A stretch of 64,000 nucleotides of DNA from RPQJ01 sp963700045. Its GTDB lineage: Bacteria; Pseudomonadota; Gammaproteobacteria; Steroidobacterales; Steroidobacteraceae. Numbering within the stretch: position 1 is the stretch's first letter; every line of letters starts with the position of its first letter. The stretch is taken from NCBI GenBank assembly GCA_963700045.1, contig CAVOWK010000026.1:1-64000 (forward strand). Direction: 5' to 3'. Positions 17,952-30,270 of this stretch are shown in pieces. The notes below the pieces were generated by a model, which made no database searches, was not told the origin of the DNA, and saw only the letters and a program-made list of their open reading frames with translations. Position numbers and translations under genes: made by a program.

Positions 17952-20171
17952 TCAGTCGGCGAGCTCGAAGAACAGCGCGCCGAGCGGCGGCAGGTCGAGC
18001 CGGATATGGCACGGGTAACCCTGGCACGGCGCCAGTTGCGTCACGACGCGCTGCTGCTGGTTGAAGCCGGAGCCGCCATAGCGCGCGGCGTCGGTATCGA
18101 GCACCTTGCGGTACGTTCCCGTCTCGGGAACGCCCAGCCAGTAGTCCTCGCGCGGCACCGGCGTGCAGTTGAACACGCACAACAGCGGCGGCCGATCCGG
18201 GTGCAGCGGCGACCGGCGCAGGAAGGCGAACACGCTCTGGTCGCCATTGTGCAGGTCGATCCACGCGAATCCCGCGGGGTCGGTATCGCTGGCGTGCAGC
18301 ACCGGATTCTCGAGATAGAGGTGGTTCAGGTCGCGGTTCAGGTCGAGCAGCGCGCGATGCTCGGGTTGCTCGAGCAGGTGCCAGTCGAGCGAATGCTGCT
18401 CGCGCCATTCCTGCCATTGCCCGAACTCGCACCCCATGAACAGCAGCTTCTTGCCCGGGTGCGCCGTCATGTACGCGCGGAACCAGCGATAGTTCGCGCG
18501 CTTCTGCCACACGTCGCCCGGCATCTTGTCGAGCAGCGAACCCTTGCCGTGCACGACTTCGTCGTGCGAGATCGGCAGCACGAATTTCTCGGACCAGGCG
18601 TAGACGAACGAGAACGTCACCAGCGAATGATGGAACCGCCGATGCACCGGATCGTGCTCGACGTAACGCAGCGTGTCGTTCATCCAGCCCATGTTCCACT
18701 TGAAGTGGAACCCGAGCCCGCCGAGGTGCGCCGGTTGCGTGACGCCGGGAAACGCCGTCGATTCCTCGGCGAACGTCATCACGCCCGGGTAGTCCCGACC
18801 GATTGCAGTGTTGAGCTGGCGCAGGAACTCGATCGCGTCGAGGTTCTCGCGGCCGCCGTACCGGTTCGGCACCCATTCACCGGCCTTGCGGCTGTAGTCG
18901 AGGTACAGCATCGAGGCGACCGCGTCCACGCGCAGGCCGTCGACGTGATAACGGTCGATCCAGTACAGCGCGTTCGCCACGAGGAAATTGCGCACCTCGT
19001 GCCGGCCGTAATTGAAGATCTTGGTGCCCCAGTCCGCGTGCTCGCCGAGCCGCGGGTCGGAGTGCTCGTACAGGCTCGAGCCGTCGAAATTCGCGAGGCC
19101 GTGGTCGTCGCGCGGGAAATGCGCCGGCACCCAGTCGATGATCACGCCCAGGCCCGCCTGGTGACAGCGGTCGACGAAGGCCATGAAATCCTGCGGCGTG
19201 CCGAAGCGCGAACTCGGCGCGTAGTAGCCGACCACCTGGTAGCCCCACGAACCATCGAACGGATGTTCGGCCACACCCATCAGTTCGAGGTGCGTGTAAC
19301 CCTGGTCCTTCGCGTACGGGATCAGCTCGTCCGCGAGCTCACGCCAGTTGAGAAACTGGGGTTCGCGGTCGTAATCGCGACGCCAGCTGCCGGGATGCAC
19401 TTCGTAGATGTTGATCGGCTGCAGGTGATGCGGCGCGGTCTTGCGCGCATCGATCCAGTCCGCATCGTGCCACTCGTAGCCGTCGAGCGCGGCGACGATC
19501 GAAGCAGTGCCCGGGCGCAGCTCCATCGCAAAGCCGTACGGATCGGACTTGAGGACGGTGGTGCCGGCCTTGGTGCGGATCTCGTACTTGTACAGCGTGC
19601 CCGGTCCGACGCCAGGCACGAACAGCTCCCAGATCCCGGAGCCGCCGCGAGTCTGCAGGGCGTGCTTGCGGCCATCCCACAGGTTGAACGGGCCGACCAC
19701 GCTGACGCGTTCTGCGTTGGGCGCCCAGACGGCGAACCGCGTGCCGGACAGGCCGTCGAGTTCGGCAGGATGCGCGCCGAGCTTGTAGTAGATCGTGTAG
19801 TGATTGCCTTCGCCGAACAGGTACAGGTCGAAGTCGGAGAGCTGCGGCGCGAAGTAGTACGCGTCGTGCTTGTCCACCTCGACGCCGCTCGCGTAGCGCA
19901 CGTGCAGCTTGTACGGCTGCAACGGGCGACGGTGCGGCACGCGGCCTTCGAACAGTCCCGCCGGATGGATCGGCTTCAGTTCGACCGCGGCTTCGCCTTC
20001 CCAGCGCACGCTGACGGCCACCGCGTCCGGCTCGAGCACGCGCACGACGCACACCGGAGCGTCGTTCCTGCGTGCGAACTCGTGGTAGCCCAGAACCGAA
20101 CGTGGCGCGGGGTGATGCGCGTTGACCAGCGCGTCGATGTCGGCGGGCGAAAGAGTCGTGCGGACGGTCAT
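17952..20171 (-). CDS. glgB: 1,4-alpha-glucan branching enzyme GlgB (GH13)
   Basis: 739 residues, the usual length. It creates alpha-1,6 branches in glycogen. An N-terminal branching-enzyme domain is followed by CBM48 (GTRFAVWAPNAERVSVVG) and the catalytic barrel: DWVPAHFPRDDHGLANFDG, VDGLRVDAVASMLYLDYSR (nucleophile Asp), VMTFAEESTAFPGVT (acid/base Glu) and LPISHDEVVHGKGSL. The C-terminal beta domain ends PLGALFFELAD. It is preceded by a 288-bp gap that holds hairpin HP2 and followed at 7 bp by glgX. Notably, glgA and glgC are not in the window. Confidence 0.95.
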   Translation of the reverse strand: MTVRTTLSPADIDALVNAHHPAPRSVLGYHEFARRNDAPVCVVRVLEPDAVAVSVRWEGEAAVELKPIHPAGLFEGRVPHRRPLQPYKLHVRYASGVEVDKHDAYYFAPQLSDFDLYLFGEGNHYTIYYKLGAHPAELDGLSGTRFAVWAPNAERVSVVGPFNLWDGRKHALQTRGGSGIWELFVPGVGPGTLYKYEIRTKAGTTVLKSDPYGFAMELRPGTASIVAALDGYEWHDADWIDARKTAPHHLQPINIYEVHPGSWRRDYDREPQFLNWRELADELIPYAKDQGYTHLELMGVAEHPFDGSWGYQVVGYYAPSSRFGTPQDFMAFVDRCHQAGLGVIIDWVPAHFPRDDHGLANFDGSSLYEHSDPRLGEHADWGTKIFNYGRHEVRNFLVANALYWIDRYHVDGLRVDAVASMLYLDYSRKAGEWVPNRYGGRENLDAIEFLRQLNTAIGRDYPGVMTFAEESTAFPGVTQPAHLGGLGFHFKWNMGWMNDTLRYVEHDPVHRRFHHSLVTFSFVYAWSEKFVLPISHDEVVHGKGSLLDKMPGDVWQKRANYRWFRAYMTAHPGKKLLFMGCEFGQWQEWREQHSLDWHLLEQPEHRALLDLNRDLNHLYLENPVLHASDTDPAGFAWIDLHNGDQSVFAFLRRSPLHPDRPPLLCVFNCTPVPREDYWLGVPETGTYRKVLDTDAARYGGSGFNQQQRVVTQLAPCQGYPCHIRLDLPPLGALFFELAD

Positions 20172-20346
20172 TGCCGCAGTCTAGCCTGCGGCAGGGGATA
20201 GGGGATGGGGGATAGGGGTTAGTCGGAAGAGAGAGCGCCGATGAATTCGATTTCATGGGTGCGGCGGTGCGGGCATCACGGATGGCGGCGTCTCAATCCG
20301 GTGTTCTGGGCTACCTTTCCGGCGCCGGTGCCGCTGACACGTATTG

Positions 20347-20428
20347 GCAGCCGGTCGATCCGACCTCTTTGCCGGATCGCGTGTCTGCCTTTCCGCGATC
20401 CGGCAAAGAGGTCGGATCGACCGGCTGC
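20347..20428 (+). repeat. Hairpin element HP2: perfect 34-bp arms around the conserved 14-nt loop
   Basis: Left arm 20347-20380 and right arm 20395-20428 are perfect reverse complements over 34 bp. Loop 20381-20394 is GTGTCTGCCTTTCC, identical to HP1 and HP4 and to the complement of HP3. It sits in the gap 20172-20459 between the glgP stop and the glgB start (both minus). There is no T-tract on either side. The rest of the gap shows nothing that I can name. Confidence 0.93.
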
Positions 20429-20459
20429 ACGCGCCGAAACCCCGCCGCGACGGTGCCCG

Positions 20460-22928
<2,469 letters not shown>

Positions 22929-22998
22929 GTTGTGACTCCGTACGCTGGCGCGGGACTGCCCGCGTCTTGTTCTTGGACGACTAAGGCGCCGCGGCGTG

Positions 22999-23610
22999 TC
23001 AGAGCTTCTGCAGCGTCCGCTCGGCCACGATGCGCCAGCCCTGCGCGTCCCTTGCGAGCGTCAGTTCCTTGACGTACGCATCCTTGCCGAAGCGCTGCAC
23101 GAACGTCACGACCTTGCGGTCGGGACCGGCGTCCTTCGTCTTGAGTTCTTCGAGTCGCGCGTCGGGCGGGTCGCCGTTCGCGACCTGTTGCTTGCGGTCT
23201 TCGATGTAGGCCGTGGCACCGCCATTCTCCGCAGCCTGGAATTGCGGCGAGTAGAAGGCCGCCACCTGATCCGGTTTGCGGTTCGCCCACGCTGTGGCCC
23301 AGACATACACGGCCTCTTCGACCGAGCCGGCCATCACGGCCTTGGGACCGAAGTATGCGGGCGGCTGATCGAGGCACTTGGGTGCCGGATCGAGCTTCGC
23401 GGGATCGGGTGCCGCTGGCGGAATGGTCATGCCGCCGCTCAGACGCTCGCTGCCCGTCACGCCTTCCGGCAGCTGCAATCGGGGACGTTCCTGCGCAGCG
23501 AGGTACTCGGGGTTGTCGCCACAGGGATTGTTGGTGGCGCAGCCCGTCAGCGCGGCAACCGCCATGCCCGGCAGGATCAGCAAGCGAAGCGAGGTGCTCG
23601 AAACGGGCAT
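22999..23610 (-). CDS. Lipoprotein with NTF2-like/Cds6-type domain, function unknown
   Basis: 203 residues from the ATG at 23610. The signal peptide ends in a lipobox (VAALTGC), so it is probably a lipid-anchored periplasmic or outer-membrane protein. A proline-rich linker follows. The C-terminal about 110 residues (AVYVWATAWANRKPDQVAAF, then SPQFQ, GWRIVAERT) look like the SnoaL/NTF2-like 'Cds6' domain found in L,D-transpeptidases and in stand-alone proteins of unknown role. It is co-directional with glgP. No catalytic residues can be identified. Confidence 0.7.
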   Translation of the reverse strand: MPVSSTSLRLLILPGMAVAALTGCATNNPCGDNPEYLAAQERPRLQLPEGVTGSERLSGGMTIPPAAPDPAKLDPAPKCLDQPPAYFGPKAVMAGSVEEAVYVWATAWANRKPDQVAAFYSPQFQAAENGGATAYIEDRKQQVANGDPPDARLEELKTKDAGPDRKVVTFVQRFGKDAYVKELTLARDAQGWRIVAERTLQKL

Positions 23611-23692
23611 CGGCGGATCACCGGGCGCAACAGGCGGAGGGGTCGCATTGTAGCGTCCCCCGCGCGGATGTGCCGCGCGTTGCCGGAGACGC

Positions 23693-24349
23693 CTAGGCGC
23701 TGTAGCCGCGCCGCGATCGCAGCACCTCGACCTGGTCGAGTTCCCACAAGTGCACTGGCGCGCCGCGGCGCACGAACATGCCCGACCCGGCATTGATGAA
23801 CGAGCGTGCGAGCCGCTTGCGGTACCACTCGGCGGGACGGATGTGGACGTTGCGGTCCGTGCGGCGCTTGTCGCAGTACAGCTCCCAGTCCTCACGCGTC
23901 AGCGCGCCAAAGTGCAGGACGCCCTGGCACAGGCGAGCGAGGTTCCGCAGGCCGGCAGCCGCGGGGCGCACCGGCAGGTACTGGAACACGTCGTAACAGA
24001 CGACGAGGTCGAAGGGCCGAGGGGCCTCGAACGTAGCCGCCGATCCCTGGGTCCAGCCGTGCTTGTCACACAGGTACTGGCTGACCTCGAGACCGGTGTA
24101 CTTCGCCCTGGGGAAGTGCCGCAGCAACTGGTCGCGCATCAGGCCCAGTCCGCACCCCACGTCGAGAATCGAGCGTACCTGCAGCTCGCCGTGGTTTACG
24201 AACGCCGCGATCAAGTCGGCCCGCCGGATCATCTCCTTGCTGGTCACGACCCGCGTCTTCGGGTTGAGGTAGAAGCGACGGAAGAAGGCTTCGCCGAACT
24301 GCTCGGCCGGGGCGGTCTTCTTTTGCACGGGGAGTCTACGTCCTGGCAC
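23693..24349 (-). CDS. Class I SAM-dependent methyltransferase, substrate unknown
   Basis: 218 residues. The Rossmann SAM site VRSILDVGCGLGLMRDQLL (about residues 60-78) is followed by an acidic motif II (YTGLEVSQYLCDKHGW) and FDLVVCYDVFQYLP (motif IV). The end, with AEWYRKRLARSFINAGSGM and WELDQVEVLRSRRGYS, is typical of small-molecule methyltransferases. It reads away from the divergent hsp20-lon pair across a 214-bp AT-rich gap. The substrate is not visible. Confidence 0.8.
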   Translation of the reverse strand: MPGRRLPVQKKTAPAEQFGEAFFRRFYLNPKTRVVTSKEMIRRADLIAAFVNHGELQVRSILDVGCGLGLMRDQLLRHFPRAKYTGLEVSQYLCDKHGWTQGSAATFEAPRPFDLVVCYDVFQYLPVRPAAAGLRNLARLCQGVLHFGALTREDWELYCDKRRTDRNVHIRPAEWYRKRLARSFINAGSGMFVRRGAPVHLWELDQVEVLRSRRGYSA

Positions 24350-24563
24350 TTGGCCGGCGTCGGCCGGTGATCTTGATTCGGTAGCTAAAGCTTAAAGTAT
24401 TTCTTGAATGATTAGCCAGAATTCAAGCTTTACTTAGTTTTATCGAACAACAGCACGTTTCTGCGGCGACGTCTGATTCAGGTGCAGGCCACGCTCCGGT
24501 TGCATCGCTGCCAGACGCCCCCACTTCGTGGTTCATGCAGCAATCAGACAGGCAGCCGCGACG
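24350..24563. promoter_or_regulatory. AT-rich divergent promoter region of hsp20-lon with a CTTGAAT/ATTCAAG inverted repeat
   Basis: The gap between the methyltransferase and hsp20 is much more AT-rich than the genes, especially 24380-24450. An inverted repeat CTTGAAT-11 nt-ATTCAAG lies at 24403-24427. CTTGAAT resembles the -35 half of heat-shock (sigma-32) promoters, but I do not see a convincing CCCCAT -10 box, and the repeat is not a CIRCE element. Regulation by heat is therefore only inferred from the genes it serves. Confidence 0.35.
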
Positions 24564-24977
24564 ATGAACCGACGCGAAATGCGCTCATGGATGTGGGCCG
24601 AAGCGGTGGACAGGCTCGACCAGGCCGACCGCCTGCAACGGCAGTTTTTTCGCCTGGCCGTACAGCCGGCAGACCGGCGACAGCAGCCCCGGTGGGAACC
24701 GCCGGTGGACGTCTATGCAGGTACCGAACAGGTGCTGATAGAGGTCGCGCTGCCCGGCGTCCCCGCGGATCGCATGGAACTGATTCTCGGGCCGGGCGAA
24801 CTGGTGATCCGGGGCGAGCGCGCCCTGCCGAACCGGCCGGCGGGCACGACACTGCAACGACTGGAGATTCCTTACGGACGGTTCGAGCGCCGTCTGGCGC
24901 TCGGTCCCGGGCACTGGGACCTGGTTGACCGGCGACTCGCCGATGGCTGCCTGCAGTTGCTGCTGGCCCGCCGCTGA
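24564..24977 (+). CDS. Hsp20/alpha-crystallin family small heat-shock protein
   Basis: 137 residues with a central alpha-crystallin domain (about 48-135): PPVDVYAGTEQVLIEVALPG, then the beta strands ELVIRGERALP and IPYGRFERRLALG. It is an ATP-independent holdase that binds unfolding proteins. The N-terminal arm is short and the IXI tail is not evident. ATG at 24564 is chosen; GTG at 24528 in the same frame is possible. Its stop lies 26 bp before lon, so chaperone and protease are co-transcribed. Confidence 0.9.
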   Translation: MNRREMRSWMWAEAVDRLDQADRLQRQFFRLAVQPADRRQQPRWEPPVDVYAGTEQVLIEVALPGVPADRMELILGPGELVIRGERALPNRPAGTTLQRLEIPYGRFERRLALGPGHWDLVDRRLADGCLQLLLARR

Positions 24978-25003
24978 TGAACGAACGGACAGGTGACGAC
25001 CCC

Positions 25004-27418
<2,415 letters not shown>

Positions 27419-27460
27419 GCACCGCTTCGACGTGAGACGTCGCACGAGCGCGGGTCGATG

Positions 27461-27534
27461 GCCTGCGATCCGGTGTTCTTTCTGGCGAGCGGAAAGGCAG
27501 ACACGCTCGCCAGAAAGAACACCGGATTGCAGGC
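27461..27534 (-). repeat. Hairpin element HP3: 30-bp arms, conserved loop in reverse orientation
   Basis: Arms 27461-27490 and 27505-27534 are complementary at 29 of 30 positions. The loop 27491-27504 is GGAAAGGCAGACAC, the exact complement of the loop in HP1, HP2 and HP4. It lies 43 bp after the lon stop. With HP4 it flanks a long inverted repeat (27539-27884), forming a mirror-image composite. The lon to MATE gap (27419-28005) contains no gene that I can support. Confidence 0.92.
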
Positions 27535-27538
27535 TTGA

Positions 27539-27884
27539 CGTCACGCGCCTGAGCGCCTTTTCCGCAAAGCTGGAAAAGGCCGCACGGCGCAAGCAACATC
27601 ACCGCTGGCGTTCGAGCGACTGTTCCACCGCGGAGACGCGCACCAACGTGCACGCGAGTGGGCTGGCTGCCGAGGTTACAACGCGTAGCGCAGCGTTCAT
27701 CCAATTCCTCGCGAATCGGGCCCATGCGCGGTCCGTTGGTTCCTTGGCTTGGTTGCCTGCGGCGGCGATGCACAGTGGGGAGCCGTGGTCGGGCGGCGGA
27801 TCTGTGCTCGATTGGAGCGGCTCGGTTGCTTGCGCCGTGCGAACTTTTCCGCTCTCGGCGGAAAAGGCGCTCAGGCGCGTGACG
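27539..27884. repeat. Long inverted repeat pair between hairpins HP3 and HP4
   Basis: Left copy 27539-27597 and right copy 27825-27884 are inverted repeats. They share 27 identical bases beginning CGTCACGCGCCTGAGCG, a variable mini-hairpin tip, 7 identical bases, two differences, then 17 identical bases. Each copy contains its own small hairpin (CCTTTTCC/GGAAAAGG type). They stand 4 and 3 nt inside HP3 and HP4. The 227-bp core (27598-27824) shows no recognisable coding content. The layout resembles a REPIN-style doublet of repeat modules, but the sequence does not match a REP family I know. Confidence 0.85.
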
Positions 27885-27887
27885 GCA

Positions 27888-27963
27888 GGCGTCCGATCCG
27901 ACATGTCCTGGCGCGCGCGTGTCTGCCTTTCCAAGCGCGACAGGACATGTCGGATCGGACGCC
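27888..27963 (+). repeat. Hairpin element HP4: 31-bp arms around the conserved 14-nt loop
   Basis: Arms 27888-27918 and 27933-27963 pair at 28 of 31 positions; the mismatches lie next to the loop. Loop 27919-27932 is GTGTCTGCCTTTCC. It is 42 bp from the stop of the convergent MATE gene. In HP2, HP3 and HP4 the arms share a CGATCCG-type segment at a similar offset, suggesting a common ancestor with later arm divergence. Confidence 0.9.
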
Positions 27964-28005
27964 AAGACCCTCACCCGCGTGGCGTCTACGCCGAAGCAGG
28001 AGGCA

Positions 28006-29466
28006 CTAGAGCCTGATGCGCTGCCACCGCCCCGATCGCCACCGCAGGTAGAGCGCGACCCCGAGCAGTACCACGTACACGAGCAGTCCAGTCCACCCAC
28101 CCGCCGCACCGTAGCCGTACTGCGGCAGGAAGTTGACCCAGCCCTGGCCCGGCGCGAATGAAAGCGAGTGCGCGAGCGGGACGAAGACACCCCAGGCAAA
28201 CACGAAGAACAGCGCCGCCGGCACCTTCACGTCACCTGCACCGCGTAAAGAGAACCCGCTGCCCAGGTTGAGGCCGTCGAAGATCTGGTACCCCGCTGCG
28301 ATCCACAGCAACACGATGCCGATCTCCACGACGTCCGCCGTCTGCGGATCCGCGGCATTCATGAACGTCGGCAGCAGCCACGGGCCCGACAGTGCGACCA
28401 GCACGCCAAGCGTGCCCATGAATGCGACGGTCAGCACGATGATTGCGTTGCCGAGCCGGCGCGCCCAGTCGCGATCGCCCGCGCCGATCGACTGGCCGAC
28501 CAGCGTCGTCCCGGCGAGCGCGATGCCGATACCCGGCATGTACGACATCGACGTCAGCATCATGATGATCTGCGTCGCGGCGCCATCGACGGCGCTCAAC
28601 CTGACTTGCATCAGCTGGAACAGCGCCATGCCGAACAGGTCGGCGGCGTACATCGCGCCCATCGGCAGGCCCAGTCGATACTGCCGCGCGAGGCTGCGCA
28701 GATCGGGCCGCCAGGTCAGGTGCGACTTGTACTTCGTGCGCAGCCCCTTACCCAGGAACACCCGCAGCGCAAGGCCGAGACCGCACACCATGCTGACGTT
28801 GGTGGCCCAGGCCGAACCCGCGATTCCACCATCGAACTGAAAGATGAAGAGCCAGTTCAGCGCCGCATTCACGATCGCGACCAGGCCCGTCGTCATCACC
28901 GCGATGCGCGGACGCGAAATGCCGTTGAAGAATCCGAGCACGGCCCACAACGCCACCCCGAGCGGCGCGCCGAGCATGCGTGGCTGCCAGAAGGCCATGG
29001 CCTGCGCGGACACGTCCGGCGCGAGACCGAACGGCGCGAACAGCAACGGGCCCGACCACGCGAGCAACGCGAAGAAAGGCAGCGTCAGCGCGCTGGCCGT
29101 GAGCGCGACCCAGGTGGCGTGGCTCGCGCGCGTGAAGCGACGACCGCCTTCGGCCTGCGCCACGAACGTCTGCACCGCGAGCCCGACGCCGCCGACCAGC
29201 ATCAGGAACAGCAGCACCACCCAGTAGACCGCGGCCATGCCCGCCATCGCAGTCGTCGAGATGTGGCCGACGAACCATGTGTCGGTGAGGCTGATCACGG
29301 CCTGCAGGCTGCTGTTGAGCATCAGCGGCAGGGCCAGCGTCGCGACGGCGCGATAGTCGATGACGGCGCGCCCCGTGGCGGGATCTCGCTTCTGTGCCGG
29401 CAATGGATTGCCCGCCGACGGCGAGACGGTGTTCGTCCCTGCCGGCGGCTGGTCGGCTGCGGTCAT
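28006..29466 (-). CDS. MATE family multidrug/toxin efflux transporter
   Basis: 486 residues, twelve predicted membrane helices in two homologous halves (about 40-235 and 265-470). Characteristic segments are LALPLMLNSSLQAVISLTD, TWFVGHISTTAMAGM and, in the second half, GIGIALAGTTLVGQSIGAGD. MATE proteins export cationic drugs or metabolites with Na+ or H+ antiport; the substrate is not evident. The start lies 13 bp after the dedA-like stop, so the two are probably co-transcribed. Confidence 0.92.
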   Translation of the reverse strand: MTAADQPPAGTNTVSPSAGNPLPAQKRDPATGRAVIDYRAVATLALPLMLNSSLQAVISLTDTWFVGHISTTAMAGMAAVYWVVLLFLMLVGGVGLAVQTFVAQAEGGRRFTRASHATWVALTASALTLPFFALLAWSGPLLFAPFGLAPDVSAQAMAFWQPRMLGAPLGVALWAVLGFFNGISRPRIAVMTTGLVAIVNAALNWLFIFQFDGGIAGSAWATNVSMVCGLGLALRVFLGKGLRTKYKSHLTWRPDLRSLARQYRLGLPMGAMYAADLFGMALFQLMQVRLSAVDGAATQIIMMLTSMSYMPGIGIALAGTTLVGQSIGAGDRDWARRLGNAIIVLTVAFMGTLGVLVALSGPWLLPTFMNAADPQTADVVEIGIVLLWIAAGYQIFDGLNLGSGFSLRGAGDVKVPAALFFVFAWGVFVPLAHSLSFAPGQGWVNFLPQYGYGAAGGWTGLLVYVVLLGVALYLRWRSGRWQRIRL

Positions 29467-29479
29467 GGGCTGGCGCGCA

Positions 29480-30097
29480 TCACCGGCGCATATGCCGGTG
29501 CACGAAAAAATAGTACAGCGAGCCCAGGAACACGAGCAGGCCGCCCACCCACAGGGTGATGCGGTGCAGGTTGCCCTGCAGCAGCTGCTCGTCCTGTCCG
29601 GCAGTGACGCCTACCCAGCAAAGCACCGCGCACCAGATACCCGAGCCGATGATCGTTGCGAGCGAGTACCAGCCGAAATGCATGCGCACGACGCCCGCGG
29701 GAATGCCGATCAGGTGACGGATGACGGGGAGCAGGCGCGAGATGAACACACCGACCATGCCGTAGTGCGACGACCAGGCTTCGGCCCGCTGGATTTTTTC
29801 CGGGGTGATCATCACGTAGCGACCGTACTTCATCAGCAACGGCCGGCCGATCAGGTACGAGGCCCAGTACATAACGCTCGCGCCCACCCACGAGCCGGCG
29901 GTGCCGGCGATGACGATACCGGTCAGCGTGAAGGTTCCCTTCGAGTGGGCGAGGTATGCAGCGGGGGGAATCACGAACTCGCTCGGCACCGGCAGGATGG
30001 AACTCTCCATCGCCATCAGCAGCCCGATGAGCCAGTAACCACCCTGGTCGAGGGCTTCGAGGTACCACTGGATCAGGGACGCGAGCATCTCGTGCAT
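29480..30097 (-). CDS. DedA family membrane protein (SNARE-associated/VTT domain)
   Basis: 205 residues with four to five hydrophobic segments. It has the DedA signature acidic/PVPSE motif (MAMESSILPVPSEFVIPPA) and the conserved basic motif FISRLLPVIRHLIGIPAG. DedA proteins act in the inner membrane in lipid-carrier recycling (for example undecaprenyl phosphate or phospholipid scrambling), envelope integrity and drug tolerance. Both functional motifs are intact. Confidence 0.92.
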   Translation of the reverse strand: MHEMLASLIQWYLEALDQGGYWLIGLLMAMESSILPVPSEFVIPPAAYLAHSKGTFTLTGIVIAGTAGSWVGASVMYWASYLIGRPLLMKYGRYVMITPEKIQRAEAWSSHYGMVGVFISRLLPVIRHLIGIPAGVVRMHFGWYSLATIIGSGIWCAVLCWVGVTAGQDEQLLQGNLHRITLWVGGLLVFLGSLYYFFVHRHMRR

Positions 30098-30270
30098 GAT
30101 TCGCTTCGACTATTTCAGGGAGTGCGGATGATGGGTCCCGGGACGCGCCGGGCAGACCGGCATTTTGCCAGAGCGGGGCCACCCTCATGCGACAGACCCC
30201 ATAGGACAGCGCTGGCACAGGTGCGACAATGCCGGCAAATCCCGCCTTCCGGAAACCCACCGTGACGACG

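Noticed and set aside
27599..27934. A 111-codon minus-strand open frame inside the composite repeat
   Set aside because: It spans the HP4 loop and the inverted repeat, has no ribosome-binding site and no recognisable domain.
27461..27963. The hairpins as integron attC sites, CRISPR repeats or rho-independent terminators
   Set aside because: There are no RYYYAAC/GTTRRRY cores and no integrase. There is no regular spacer array, and no T-tract follows any of the four hairpins.
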